DNA of 64,000 bases from assembly GCA_040901445.1 (NCBI GenBank), contig JBBDYQ010000020.1, positions 46,956 through 110,955 of the forward strand, written 5' to 3'. A model generated the notes under the pieces. It was not told where the DNA came from. It made no database searches and saw only the letters and a program-made list of their open reading frames with translations. Position numbers and translations under genes: made by a program. Source of the stretch: Thermoleophilaceae bacterium. Its GTDB lineage: Bacteria; Actinomycetota; Thermoleophilia; Solirubrobacterales; Thermoleophilaceae. Of the stretch, positions 31,648 through 39,370 are shown one piece after another; position 1 is the first letter of the stretch; every line of letters begins with the position of its first letter.

Positions 31648-32826
31648 CTAGAGCCCGTAGACGGAGGGATCCCGCTGCGGGACGGCGGCCGCCGGCTCGT
31701 CGCCGTTGCCCTCCGCGTCCTCCAGGATCTGCTCGACCGACGTCGAGCGCTGGCCGTCGGAGGAGACGAGCAGCTTGAAGTCGTGCGGCGAGGTGGCGGC
31801 CTTGAGCGCGGTCTCCATCGAGACGTGCCCGGCCTGCACGTGCGCGAGCAGCGCCTGGTCGAAGGTCTGCATGCCGTAGTAGGTGCCGTCGGCGATGGCG
31901 TCGGTCAGCTTGCCCGTGTCCTCGGGGTTCATGATCATGTCGCGCACCCGGCCGGTCATCCGCAGGACCTCGCAGGTGGGCACGCGCCCCTTGCCGTCGG
32001 CGGTGCGCACCAGCCGCTGCGAGACCACGCCCTTCAGCGTGCCGGCGAGCATCGCGCGCACCTGCTGGTGCATGTGCGGGGGGAAGAAGTCGATGATGCG
32101 GTTCACGGTCTCCGGCGCGTCCACCGTGTGGAGGGTGGAGAGCACGAGGTGGCCGGTCTCGGCCGCCGACAGCGCGGTGTGCACCGTCTCCTCGTCGCGC
32201 ATCTCGCCCACGAGGATCACGTCGGGATCCTGGCGCAGCACACGGCGCAGGGCGCGCTTGAAGGAGAGCGTGTCGTCGCCCACCTCGCGCTGGTTGATCA
32301 CCGAGCGCTTGTCGCGATGGAGGAACTCGATCGGGTCCTCGATCGTCACGATGTGCTTGGCCTCGCGCTCGTTGATCTGGTCGATCATCGCCGCGAGGGT
32401 CGTGGACTTGCCCGATCCGGTCGTGCCGGTCACGAGGATGATCCCGCGCTCCTCCTCGGCCAGCTCCGAGATCACGGGCGGGAGGAGCAGCTCGTCCACC
32501 GTCTTGATCTCATGCGGGATCGCCCGGCAGACGATCGAGATCGAGCCGCGCTGGCGGAATGCGTTCACGCGGAAGCGGCAGACGCCCGGGATGCTGTAGG
32601 CGAAGTCCACCTCGCCCTGCTCGCTGAACTCGGCGTGGCGCGGGGCCTCGTCGCCGAGCATCTGGCGGAGCACGGCCTCGGTGACGTCGGGCATGAGCTT
32701 CTCCGCGTCCGGGATCGGCTCGAGCACGCCGTTGAGGCGGATCATCGGGGTCGAGGGGACCTTGAGGTGAAGATCTGAGCCCCCCACCTCGACCATGCGG
32801 CGGAGGGCATCGTCCAGGACGAACAC
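31648..32826 (-). CDS. pilT: PilT-like type IV pilus retraction ATPase
   Basis: A 392-residue hexameric secretion-type ATPase. N-terminal PAS-like domain (MVEVGGSDLHLKVPSTPMIR), Walker A GTTGSGKST with K140, Asp box TIEDPIEFLH, Walker B DPDVILVGEMRDEET and His box HLVLSTLHT are all present. GTG 32826 is the likely start though its G-rich ribosome site is close. No other pilus genes are nearby, so its partners lie elsewhere. The last ~30 residues are an acidic tail. It follows the aldo-keto reductase gene by 32 bp. Confidence 0.9.
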   Translation of the reverse strand: MFVLDDALRRMVEVGGSDLHLKVPSTPMIRLNGVLEPIPDAEKLMPDVTEAVLRQMLGDEAPRHAEFSEQGEVDFAYSIPGVCRFRVNAFRQRGSISIVCRAIPHEIKTVDELLLPPVISELAEEERGIILVTGTTGSGKSTTLAAMIDQINEREAKHIVTIEDPIEFLHRDKRSVINQREVGDDTLSFKRALRRVLRQDPDVILVGEMRDEETVHTALSAAETGHLVLSTLHTVDAPETVNRIIDFFPPHMHQQVRAMLAGTLKGVVSQRLVRTADGKGRVPTCEVLRMTGRVRDMIMNPEDTGKLTDAIADGTYYGMQTFDQALLAHVQAGHVSMETALKAATSPHDFKLLVSSDGQRSTSVEQILEDAEGNGDEPAAAVPQRDPSVYGL

Positions 32827-32858
32827 ACCCCCCGTATCGGCGGGCGAGACCCGGCGCT

Positions 32859-33650
32859 TTAGCGCGCGAGCCCTGTGATGCGCGCCCGTTGCTCCCCTGT
32901 CAGCTCGAAGCCGAACACGTCCAGGTTGGACGCGCGCCGGTCGTGCGAGGAGGCCTTGGGGATGGCGCTCACCCGCGGCTGGTCCAGCAGCCAGCGCAGC
33001 ACCACCTGCGCCGGCGTCCTGCCGTGGGAGTCGGCGATCTCTGCGAGCACGGGGTCGTCGAGCACGTCGCCGCGGGCGAATGGCGAGTAGGCGGTGACCA
33101 TCACGTCGCGCTCGGCCGCCAGCTCGAGCAACGCGCGCTGGCCCTTGTAGGGGTGGTACTTGACCTGGTCGGCGATGACCGGCGCCAGCTCGAGCGCCTG
33201 GCGCAGGAGATCCGTGCCGAAGTTGCTCACGCCGATGTGGCGCGTCATGCCTTCGTCGCGCAGCGCCGTCATGGCGCCGAGCGTCTCCTCCAGCGGCACC
33301 TCGGGGTTGTGCCAGTGGATCAGGAGCAGGTCCACGTGGTCGGTGGCGAGCGCGTCGAGCGATCCCTCGATCTGCTCGCGCACCTCGTCCGCGCGTAGGC
33401 GATCCTGGGCGAGCTTGGTGGTGAGGAAGAAGTCGTCGCGCGGCACGCCCGCGTCGGCCATGCCGCGCCCGACCTCCGCCTCGTTCTCGTACACGCGGGC
33501 GGTGTCGATGTGGCGATAGCCCAGCTCGAGCGCGTCGCGCACGCCCTCGGCGCACTCGGCGCCCGTGAGCTGCCACGTGCCCAGCCCGAGCTTGGGGATC
33601 TCGACGCCACCGACGGTCAGGTGGGTCTCGGCGACGGCTTCGCGTGGCAT
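32859..33650 (-). CDS. Aldo/keto reductase (AKR5-like)
   Basis: A 263-residue NADPH-dependent TIM-barrel reductase. Catalytic tetrad: D in YRHIDTARVY with the Tyr of ARVYENE, Lys in TTKLAQ, His in LLLIHWHNP. The C-terminus PKASSHDRRASNLDVFGF is the cofactor-binding loop. The best resemblance is to 2,5-diketogluconate/methylglyoxal reductases; the substrate is unknown. ATG 33650 gives the standard N-terminus (PREAVAETHLTVGGVEIPKL). Confidence 0.9.
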   Translation of the reverse strand: MPREAVAETHLTVGGVEIPKLGLGTWQLTGAECAEGVRDALELGYRHIDTARVYENEAEVGRGMADAGVPRDDFFLTTKLAQDRLRADEVREQIEGSLDALATDHVDLLLIHWHNPEVPLEETLGAMTALRDEGMTRHIGVSNFGTDLLRQALELAPVIADQVKYHPYKGQRALLELAAERDVMVTAYSPFARGDVLDDPVLAEIADSHGRTPAQVVLRWLLDQPRVSAIPKASSHDRRASNLDVFGFELTGEQRARITGLAR

Positions 33651-33725
33651 CGCGGCTCCCGTGCCCGGGCACCCCGCGGGCGAAACGACAGAGGGCGGAC
33701 CCGAAGGCGAGCCCTCTGGCTCATG

Positions 33726-33826
33726 TAGGGCAGCGAGAGGCGAGCATGCCAAGGACGCAGGGAGCGACGCGTGCTACGCACGCGAGCGACCGAGGACGCA
33801 GGCAGGCGACGCCTATCGCTGCCCTA
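33726..33826 (-). repeat. Dispersed repeat R2, copy A, inside a long stem at the 3' end of rpoD
   Basis: The 49-bp core 33751-33799 matches 45529-45577 with four differences. It contains the hairpin GCGTGC-TAC-GCACGC; in copy B one base pair changes from C-G to T-A, keeping the stem. Around copy A, 33726-33742 pairs with 33810-33826 (17 bp, one mismatch), and the right arm includes the rpoD stop codon. A small AGAGGGC/GCCCTCT hairpin (33690-33717) lies beyond. It may act as a terminator or 3'-end stabiliser for the sigma factor mRNA, or be a REP-like mobile sequence. Confidence 0.7.
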
Positions 33827-34927
33827 CGCGACGTCGCGGAGCTTCTGGGCTTCCGCGAGCGACTGCAGCTTCTTGAGCGACTGGTTCTCGATCTGGCGGA
33901 TGCGCTCGCGCGTGACGTTGAACGTGCGGCCCACCTCGTCGAGGGTGCGGGGGTGCTCCCCGCCGAGCCCGTAGCGCAGCTCGAGCACGCGCCGCTCGCG
34001 GTAGCTCAAGTTCTCGAGCGCCTCGCGCAGCGCCTCCTTGGTGAGGATCTCCGCGGCGCGCTCGTACGGCGACTCGGCCCGCTCGTCGGCGATGAACTGG
34101 CCGAACTCGGACTCCTCCTCGTCACCCACCGGCTTCTCCAGCGAAACCGGTGCCTGGGCGGAGCGCTTGATCGAGTCGACCTCCTCGGGATCGATGCCCG
34201 TGTGGGCGGCGATCTCCTCGGGGGTGGGCTCACGCCCCAGCTCGGTGACGAGCTTGCGCTCGGCGCGGCCGATCTTATTGAGCTTCTCGACCACGTGCAC
34301 GGGGATGCGGATGGTGCGCGCCTTGTCGGCCAGCGCGCGGGCGATGGCCTGGCGGATCCACCAGGTGGCGTAGGTGGAGAACTTGAAGCCCTTGCGGTAG
34401 TCGAACTTCTCAGCCGCGCGGACCAGGCCCAGCGTGCCCTCCTGGATGAGGTCGAGGAAGGGCAGGCCCTGGTTGCGGTAGTTCTTGGCGATCGAGACGA
34501 CCAGCCGCAGGTTGGACTCCACCATCTTCTGCTTGGCGTCGAGGTCGCCGCGCTCGATGCGCTTGGCGAGATCGACCTCCTCCTGCGCCGTCAGCAGTCT
34601 GACCTTCCCGATGTCCTTGAGGAAGAGCTGCAGCGAATCCGTCGTCATGTCCGGCTTGAGGTCGATCTGGCTCTTGGCCTTGCGCCGGCGTCCCTTGCCG
34701 TCCACAGCGCGCTCTTCCTGATTGGCGGCGAGCGCCGGATCGATCTCCTCGACGAGCTCGATCTCGGACTTCTCGAGGAAGCCGTGCAGCTCCTCGATGT
34801 CCGACTCGTCGATGTCCACCTCGGCCAGCGCCGTCGCCACCTCCGCGTAGGTGAGCACGCCCGTTGCCGTGCCCTTGGTGACGAGGAGCTTGACCTCCTC
34901 GAGTTCCTGGAGTTCCGCTACTGACAT
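33824..34927 (-). CDS. rpoD: Primary-type sigma-70 factor (RpoD/SigA)
   Basis: A 367-residue sigma factor with a region 1.1-like N-terminus ([20 protein letters not shown]), region 1.2 [16 protein letters not shown], region 2 with [20 protein letters not shown] and [14 protein letters not shown] (the -10-binding part), region 3 and region 4 ending [17 protein letters not shown]. This is the full domain set of a housekeeping sigma, without the long acidic extension of actinomycete HrdB/SigA. ATG 34927 begins at region 1.1; ATG 34978 is an in-frame alternative. A good promoter lies at 34995-35023. Confidence 0.93.
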   Translation of the reverse strand: MSVAELQELEEVKLLVTKGTATGVLTYAEVATALAEVDIDESDIEELHGFLEKSEIELVEEIDPALAANQEERAVDGKGRRRKAKSQIDLKPDMTTDSLQLFLKDIGKVRLLTAQEEVDLAKRIERGDLDAKQKMVESNLRLVVSIAKNYRNQGLPFLDLIQEGTLGLVRAAEKFDYRKGFKFSTYATWWIRQAIARALADKARTIRIPVHVVEKLNKIGRAERKLVTELGREPTPEEIAAHTGIDPEEVDSIKRSAQAPVSLEKPVGDEEESEFGQFIADERAESPYERAAEILTKEALREALENLSYRERRVLELRYGLGGEHPRTLDEVGRTFNVTRERIRQIENQSLKKLQSLAEAQKLRDVA

Positions 34928-34994
34928 CCCGTTCCGATCGTTTCCGCTGAATGACCGCAGGCACGCACCCTGGGCCATTCAAACATGCGTTCGT

Positions 34995-35023
34995 ATCCTA
35001 CAAACTATATGTTCTGAAGTAAA
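34995..35023 (-). promoter_or_regulatory. Promoter upstream of rpoD
   Basis: On the minus strand, TTTACT (35023-35018) and TAGGAT (35000-34995) are separated by exactly 17 bp in an AT-rich patch, a good sigma-70 promoter. Transcription would start near 34988, giving a ~60-nt leader to ATG 34927. Confidence 0.65.
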
Positions 35024-35184
35024 GGGTCGGAGCGCGGTATTTGGCGCCATGAAACGCACGTCATCCCGGCGCACCCCCTTTTCTACCCGCGATGCCGCCG
35101 TCCGATACACGGCAACGCGCGACGTTCGCGACCGCCACAGCTTCGGCGCGGCGCGCCACTGACTTTAGCGGCGGCGTGTGCGCT

Positions 35185-35190
35185 TAAACT
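35185..35190 (+). promoter_or_regulatory. -10 element TAAACT of the small basic protein/YihY operon
   Basis: TAAACT ends 9 bp before ATG 35200 with no Shine-Dalgarno, another leaderless-type arrangement. Confidence 0.45.
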
Positions 35191-35199
35191 GGCCGCCGG

Positions 35200-35493
35200 A
35201 TGAATGCCGGCGAGGACGAGATCCTGGGGAACCTGCCGCGCGAGCGGCCGGGCACCCGGAGCGGCAAGCGCACGGGGGCGCGGGGCAAGCCCGCGCGCAA
35301 GACCGAGCAGAAGCCGCCCGCGGCCGCTCGGTCCACGCCCGGGACGGCCGCCTCCAGGGCGCGCCCGGCGCCGCCGGCCGGCGCCGACCCCGTCGCTGAG
35401 GCCGCGCGCGTTGCGGGGCAGGTCGCCGGCCTGGGCCTGCGCATCGCGTCTCGCGTGGCGGGCGGCGTCATCGGCCGGCTCCCCCGTCCGTAG
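35200..35493 (+). CDS. Small basic protein of unknown function
   Basis: A 97-residue protein with a Lys/Arg/Pro/Ala-rich disordered N-terminal two thirds (about residues 10-60) and a short amphipathic glycine/alanine helix at the end (VAGQVAGLGLRIASRVAGGV) that may lie on a membrane. It does not match a family I know. It is 8 bp upstream of the YihY-family gene and likely cotranscribed from the TAAACT promoter. Confidence 0.6.
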   Translation: MNAGEDEILGNLPRERPGTRSGKRTGARGKPARKTEQKPPAAARSTPGTAASRARPAPPAGADPVAEAARVAGQVAGLGLRIASRVAGGVIGRLPRP

Positions 35494-35501
35494 GGATCCG
35501 C

Positions 35502-36416
35502 GTGCCCGGACCGCCCAAGCCGGCCACGGGGTGGCGGCGGTCGTGGCGGCTCGTGAAGGCCTTCTACTGGAAGGCCTACGAGGACAACCTCACCGGGCTC
35601 TCCGGCATGGTCGCCTACAACCTGCTGCTGTCGGTCTTCCCGCTGGCGCTGGTCGCGCTCTTCGTCGCGGGCCGGGTGCTCGAGAGCCCGGAGCTGGAGC
35701 AGCGCGTGCTCGAGGACCTGCAGGAGCTGTTCCCGAGCACCGCCGAGGCCACGCTGACGAGCACCCTGGACTACGTGCGCAACTCGTCCACCGGCCTGGG
35801 CATCGTCGCGCTGGTCACGAGCATCTGGATCGGCGCCTCTTTCTGGGGCGCGCTCGACACGGCCTTCTGCCGCATCTACCACGTGCGCTGCCGCAGCTGG
35901 CTCGAGCAGAAGCGCTTCGCGCTGCTCATGCTGTTCGTGGTCCTGCTGTTCATCGCCGCGACCGTGGCGGTGCCGGTCGCCCAGAGCGTGCTGGTGTCCG
36001 GGACGGAGGACCTCCCGTTCGGGTTGGAGGACGTCCCGGGCGTCATCTTCGGCATCAGCCTGGCGATCGGACTGGCGATCCTGTTCGCGGTCCTCTGCCT
36101 CGTCTACTGGTCGGTGCCCAACCGCTTCGTCCCCTGGCGCGCGATCTGGCCCGGCGCGCTCGGGGCCACGATCGCGATCGGGACCGTGGACTATGCCTTC
36201 CCCGCGTACCTGTCGAGCATCAACACCATCGCCCGCTTCGGCACGACGTTCGTCTTCGTGGTGATCGTGATGATCTGGTTCTACGCGCTGGGGATCATCA
36301 TCCTCGGAGGGGCCACGATCAACGCCATGCGCTTCGAGGTGCACGACACGGGCCGCCGCCTGAGCCAGATCGTGCCGTCGCTCAAGGGAAAGCCGCCCGA
36401 GGCCGAACACCCATGA
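35502..36416 (+). CDS. YihY/BrkB-family inner membrane protein
   Basis: A 304-residue polytopic protein with about six membrane helices: LTGLSGMVAYNLLLSVFPLA near residue 30, then GIVALVTSIWIGASFWGALD, and the late KRFALLMLFVVLLFI and FVFVVIVMIWFYALG segments, plus the family's conserved YxxxP pattern (VYWSVPNRFVPWRAIWPGAL). Named after serum-resistance factor BrkB and often misannotated as RNase BN; the true function is unknown. GTG 35502. The tandem 15-bp repeat begins at the last base of its stop codon. Confidence 0.9.
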   Translation: MPGPPKPATGWRRSWRLVKAFYWKAYEDNLTGLSGMVAYNLLLSVFPLALVALFVAGRVLESPELEQRVLEDLQELFPSTAEATLTSTLDYVRNSSTGLGIVALVTSIWIGASFWGALDTAFCRIYHVRCRSWLEQKRFALLMLFVVLLFIAATVAVPVAQSVLVSGTEDLPFGLEDVPGVIFGISLAIGLAILFAVLCLVYWSVPNRFVPWRAIWPGALGATIAIGTVDYAFPAYLSSINTIARFGTTFVFVVIVMIWFYALGIIILGGATINAMRFEVHDTGRRLSQIVPSLKGKPPEAEHP

Positions 36417-36445
36417 CGCGGACGTCCGTAACGCGGACGTCCGTA
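36416..36445. repeat. Tandem 15-bp repeat with palindromic cores
   Basis: ACGCGGACGTCCGTA occurs twice in a row (36416-36430, 36431-36445) with the palindrome CGGACGTCCG in each, followed by the first seven bases of a third near-copy. It lies 7 bp upstream of the TATAGT -10 that drives the c-di-AMP riboswitch and occupies the -35 region. This looks like a two-dimer binding site for an activator or repressor. Confidence 0.65.
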
Positions 36446-36452
36446 ACGCCGG

Positions 36453-36458
36453 TATAGT
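36453..36458 (+). promoter_or_regulatory. -10 element TATAGT of the riboswitch/RlpA transcript
   Basis: TATAGT, the best -10 in the area, would start transcription at about 36464, right where the riboswitch begins. No -35 match is seen; the tandem repeat is in its place. Confidence 0.6.
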
Positions 36459-36459
36459 C

Positions 36460-36606
36460 CGCGCCGCCGAATCGTCCGGAGCCATCCGGGCGAACGGGGG
36501 ACCCGCTGCCGGGCATGCGCCCGGCGGGGGCGAGTCGGCCGCATTGCCGCGGCCGTAGGGGCTTCCTCAAAGCTCCGAGCCCGTCAGCTCACCTCGCAGG
36601 CACCGG
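36460..36606 (+). ncRNA. Cyclic di-AMP riboswitch (ydaO/yuaA class)
   Basis: The sequence carries the conserved blocks of the ydaO class in order: CGCCGAATCGTCCGGAGC, GGCGAACGGGGGACCCGC, GGGGGCGAGTC, GTAGGGGC and the hallmark 3' end GAGCCCGTCAGCTCACCTCG-CAGGC. Actinobacterial members precede cell-wall hydrolase genes, and here the next gene is an RlpA-like secreted protein starting ~9 bp after the motif. Known members are genetic OFF switches: c-di-AMP binding lowers expression. Two variable hairpins (36508-36528 and 36540-36555) fit the peripheral stems. Confidence 0.92.
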
Positions 36607-36614
36607 AACACGAC

Positions 36615-37313
36615 GTGACACGGATGAGCCCCCACCTGTGGGCGCTCGCGGCCGCGCTCTGCACGGCCCTTGCGCTCTCCGCCCCCGCGGCAGCCCAGAC
36701 GGGAGGCCTCTCCGCGCCGTCCCCCGGCGAGGGGGCCGAGCCCGTGGATCCCGAGTTCAAGATCAGCGCGCGGCGATCCGTGTACCTGGGCCGCGAGATG
36801 CGCGTGAAGGGATCGGCGCCGCAGGCCGCCGGCAAGGCCGTCCGGATCGAATGGCTCGACCCGGCGGGCGCCTGGCAGCCGGCCGCCACCGTCCAGGCCG
36901 ACGCGCAGGGCGCGTTCATGACCACGTGGGAGCCGGAGCACGTCGGACGCTACAAGCTGCGGGCGGTGCTCGGCCACAACGCCAGCAGCGCCCAGGCCCA
37001 GGCGGCACGGTCGTCGGTGCCGCGCACGCTCACGGTCTATCGCTCCGCGAAGGCGAGCTGGTACGGCCCGGGCTTCTACGGCAACCGCACGGCCTGCGGG
37101 CAGCGGCTCCGGCGGGGCACGGTGGGCATCGCGCACCGGCGCCTGAAGTGCGGCACGCGCGTGGCCGTCCGGCGCGGGCGGCGGTCCATGGTCGTCCGCG
37201 TGATCGACCGCGGGCCCTACGTCCGCGGCGTCCACTGGGACCTCACCGAAGCGGCCGCGCGGAAGCTCGGCGTGGAGCACACAACCCGTATCGGTGCCGC
37301 CCCACTCGGCTGA
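36615..37313 (+). CDS. Secreted RlpA-like double-psi beta-barrel protein
   Basis: A 232-residue exported protein: signal peptide MSPHLWALAAALCTALALSA (cut near AAAQ), a ~100-residue beta-sandwich-like middle (SVYLGREMRVKGSAPQAAGK), and a C-terminal RlpA-type double-psi barrel: ASWYGPGFYGNRTACGQRL, GTRVAV, and VRVIDRGPYV whose Asp matches the catalytic Asp of RlpA lytic transglycosylases. It probably acts on peptidoglycan. Start GTG 36615, or ATG 36624. Controlled by the c-di-AMP riboswitch directly upstream, as for many actinobacterial wall hydrolases. Confidence 0.88.
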   Translation: MTRMSPHLWALAAALCTALALSAPAAAQTGGLSAPSPGEGAEPVDPEFKISARRSVYLGREMRVKGSAPQAAGKAVRIEWLDPAGAWQPAATVQADAQGAFMTTWEPEHVGRYKLRAVLGHNASSAQAQAARSSVPRTLTVYRSAKASWYGPGFYGNRTACGQRLRRGTVGIAHRRLKCGTRVAVRRGRRSMVVRVIDRGPYVRGVHWDLTEAAARKLGVEHTTRIGAAPLG

Positions 37314-37352
37314 CGGGTAGAAACGCCAGACGGGTGCTGTCCCCGATGTGGT

Positions 37353-37358
37353 GTATCG
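37353..37358 (+). promoter_or_regulatory. -10 element TATCGT of the response regulator gene
   Basis: TATCGT ends 9 bp before ATG 37368; no Shine-Dalgarno intervenes. Confidence 0.45.
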
Positions 37359-37367
37359 TTGACCCCA

Positions 37368-37991
37368 ATGAATGCCGCTCGCGACACCTTCTCCTGCGTC
37401 GTCATCGATGAGCATCCCGTTGTGCGCCAGGGCATCCGTGCCCTCCTCGAAAAGGAGTTCCCGGCGATCGACGTGTCCGATCTCGAGTCGCCGTCCTCGG
37501 CCATCGACCAGAAAGCCCCGGGCAAGGCCGACATCGTGATCTTCGACCCGCGCCGCGCGGGCACCGACATCGAGCGGACGATCGCCGGGCTGCACAAGCG
37601 GGGCGCGGCCGTCGTGGTCTTCACCTCCGACGGCGGCGCGCGGCTGCTGTCCGAAGCGCTCAAGGCCGGGGTGAAGGGCTACGTCCGCAAGGACTCCCCG
37701 CCGGAGGACCTCGTGCGCGCCATCCAGGCCGCCCGCCAGGGCGACTTCTACGTGGACCCGGCGCTGTCCTCGGCCATCGTGCTCGAGGAGGGCGACCGCA
37801 CGCTCACCGCCCGCCAGCGCGAGATCCTCCAGATGCTGGCCGACGGCATGCAGACCGACGCCGTGGCCCGCAAGCTCGGCCTCTCCACCGAGACGGTCCG
37901 CACCCACACCAAGCGGATCCTGGCCAAGCTCGATGCCGACACGCGCACGCAGGCCGTGGCCATCGGCATCCGCAACAGCCTCATCGAGTAG
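37368..37991 (+). CDS. NarL/LuxR-type response regulator
   Basis: A 207-residue protein with a receiver domain (residues ~9-125; acidic pocket D14/E15, phosphoacceptor D60 in DIVIFDPRR, Lys in YVRKDSP) and a LuxR-type helix-turn-helix (LTARQREILQMLADGMQTDA to THTKRILAKL). The receiver is somewhat unusual around D60 (FDP rather than LLD). No kinase gene is adjacent. It is 292 bp from a diguanylate cyclase gene, with repeat R1 between. Confidence 0.9.
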   Translation: MNAARDTFSCVVIDEHPVVRQGIRALLEKEFPAIDVSDLESPSSAIDQKAPGKADIVIFDPRRAGTDIERTIAGLHKRGAAVVVFTSDGGARLLSEALKAGVKGYVRKDSPPEDLVRAIQAARQGDFYVDPALSSAIVLEEGDRTLTARQREILQMLADGMQTDAVARKLGLSTETVRTHTKRILAKLDADTRTQAVAIGIRNSLIE

Positions 37992-38015
37992 GGCGGCTCG
38001 ACTGAAGTTCGCGCG

Positions 38016-38046
38016 CCCGCCTCTAGGGCGCGCCGGCCGCGCGGGC
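38016..38046. repeat. 31-bp direct repeat flanking R1 copy 2 (left arm)
   Basis: These 31 bp equal 38276-38306 with one mismatch. The right arm is the 3' end of the diguanylate cyclase gene including its stop codon; the left arm is a detached duplicate 260 bp away. The two arms exactly enclose R1 copy 2, as expected of an insertion that duplicated its target or of a segmental duplication. Confidence 0.7.
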
Positions 38047-38050
38047 CGCG

Positions 38051-38272
38051 TAGGCCACGAGCGAGCGGCACGGGCAAATCCCCCGATCATGGCCCCAGCC
38101 GTGGAATCAACCGCCCAGCGGCGGCCCCGCCGGGACCGTGCGGAGTTGACCACCGTATGGGTCGCAAAGTCCGCACGGCTCGGCCCGAGTCCACTTCCCC
38201 CCTCCCTCACTGCCAACCTGGCCGCGCTTCGCCAAACCACGCCGCGGGGAAAGGACACGACCAACCGCGGAA
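38051..38272. repeat. Dispersed structured repeat R1, copy 2
   Basis: Near-identical to copy 1 over 38051-38188 and again, less closely, to 38272, but without copy 1's ~119-bp insert. Two of the three hairpins and the closing helix are unchanged; the first hairpin has C-G replaced by a T-G wobble (CATGGC/GCCGTG), which keeps the stem. It fills the 291-bp gap between the response regulator and the second diguanylate cyclase, enclosed by 31-bp direct repeats. No gene is seen inside. Confidence 0.75.
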
Positions 38273-38282
38273 CAACCCGCCT

Positions 38283-39266
38283 CTAGGGCGCGTCGGCCGC
38301 GCGGGCGGCAGCTCCGGGCTCGGCCACCGCCACGCTGCGGCCAGCGGCCTTCGCGCGGTACATCGCCTCGTCGCCGGTCTCGAGCAGGTGCTCGGCGTCG
38401 ACGGCGTGCTGGGGACAGGACGCGACCCCGATGGAGATGCCCACGCCGGAGTCGCCGGCGTCGATGGACTCGGCGATGCGGTCCGCGATCACGCGCGCGC
38501 GGGAGGCGGTCTGCTGCGGGGCCACCACGCAGAACTCGTCGCCGCCGATGCGCACCGGCGTGTCCACCCGGCGGATGGCCGCGCGGATGGCCTCCGCCAC
38601 CGCCACGAGCGCGCGGTCCCCCGCGGCGTGGCCGCGGGAGTCGTTGAGTCGCTTGAGGCCGTCCATGTCGAGCAGCAGGACCGAGAACGGGTGGCCGTAG
38701 CGGCGGTGGTGGTCGAGCAGCTGCTGGAGGTGCTCCTGCAGGAAGCGGACGTTGTAGAGGCCTGTGAGGGGGTCCGTGTGGGCGAGTCGCTCGAGCTCGC
38801 GCTCGCGCTTGCCGAGCAGCTGTTCGATGGCCGCGGCCTGGATGCCGCCGAAGGCCGTCGCCAGGCGGTCCACCGCATCGACGAAGACATGCGGGTCACG
38901 GTCGTCGAGCTCGCGCCGGAGGGCGGCCACGATGACCGACTGGAGCGCGGTGAGGTCGCGCGCGAGGTCCGAGGCGGATGCGCCCTGGCCGCCGCGCAGC
39001 TCCCCGAGGCGGGCGGCGCGATCGCGGCCGTCCGCGTCGAGCTCCATGGGGCCGTCCTTCACGCCGAGCGCCCGGAGGATGTCCGAGATCAGCGGCGGCA
39101 GCTCACGCGCGATCCGATCGGTGGGCAACCGCTCGATCTCGTCGAGCGAGGCCCGCTCCAACAGCCGGAGCAGCCATGCCTTGGCCAGCTCCTCCCGACC
39201 TTCGTGGAGGCGGGCAAGGGGCTCGTCGAGCGCGGCTGGCAGGCGGCGGACGTCTGGGTCGGGCAC
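38283..39266 (-). CDS. Soluble diguanylate cyclase (helical sensor domain plus GGDEF)
   Basis: A ~327-residue enzyme. Residues ~1-135 are an all-helical sensor-like domain (ELAKAWLLRLLERASLDEIE, typical of RsbR-type N-domains); the GGDEF domain follows with active site GGDEF at 241-245 and RxxD inhibitory site RRVD five residues before it, so it should make c-di-GMP and be product-inhibited. GTG 39266 is the first start after a TAGGGT -10 (39303-39298); in-frame GTGs at 39299 and 39347 are alternatives. Its 3' end is duplicated as the 31-bp repeat arm beyond R1 copy 2. Confidence 0.9.
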   Translation of the reverse strand: MPDPDVRRLPAALDEPLARLHEGREELAKAWLLRLLERASLDEIERLPTDRIARELPPLISDILRALGVKDGPMELDADGRDRAARLGELRGGQGASASDLARDLTALQSVIVAALRRELDDRDPHVFVDAVDRLATAFGGIQAAAIEQLLGKRERELERLAHTDPLTGLYNVRFLQEHLQQLLDHHRRYGHPFSVLLLDMDGLKRLNDSRGHAAGDRALVAVAEAIRAAIRRVDTPVRIGGDEFCVVAPQQTASRARVIADRIAESIDAGDSGVGISIGVASCPQHAVDAEHLLETGDEAMYRAKAAGRSVAVAEPGAAARAADAP

Positions 39267-39370
39267 GGCGGCTGTGAGAGGCCGGGGGCGGTGGTCCACC
39301 CTAGCCACGCACCCGGAGGGATCGACGGCTCCGCCGGAGGAAAGCACGCAACGAGCGCGAAACCGCTGTC

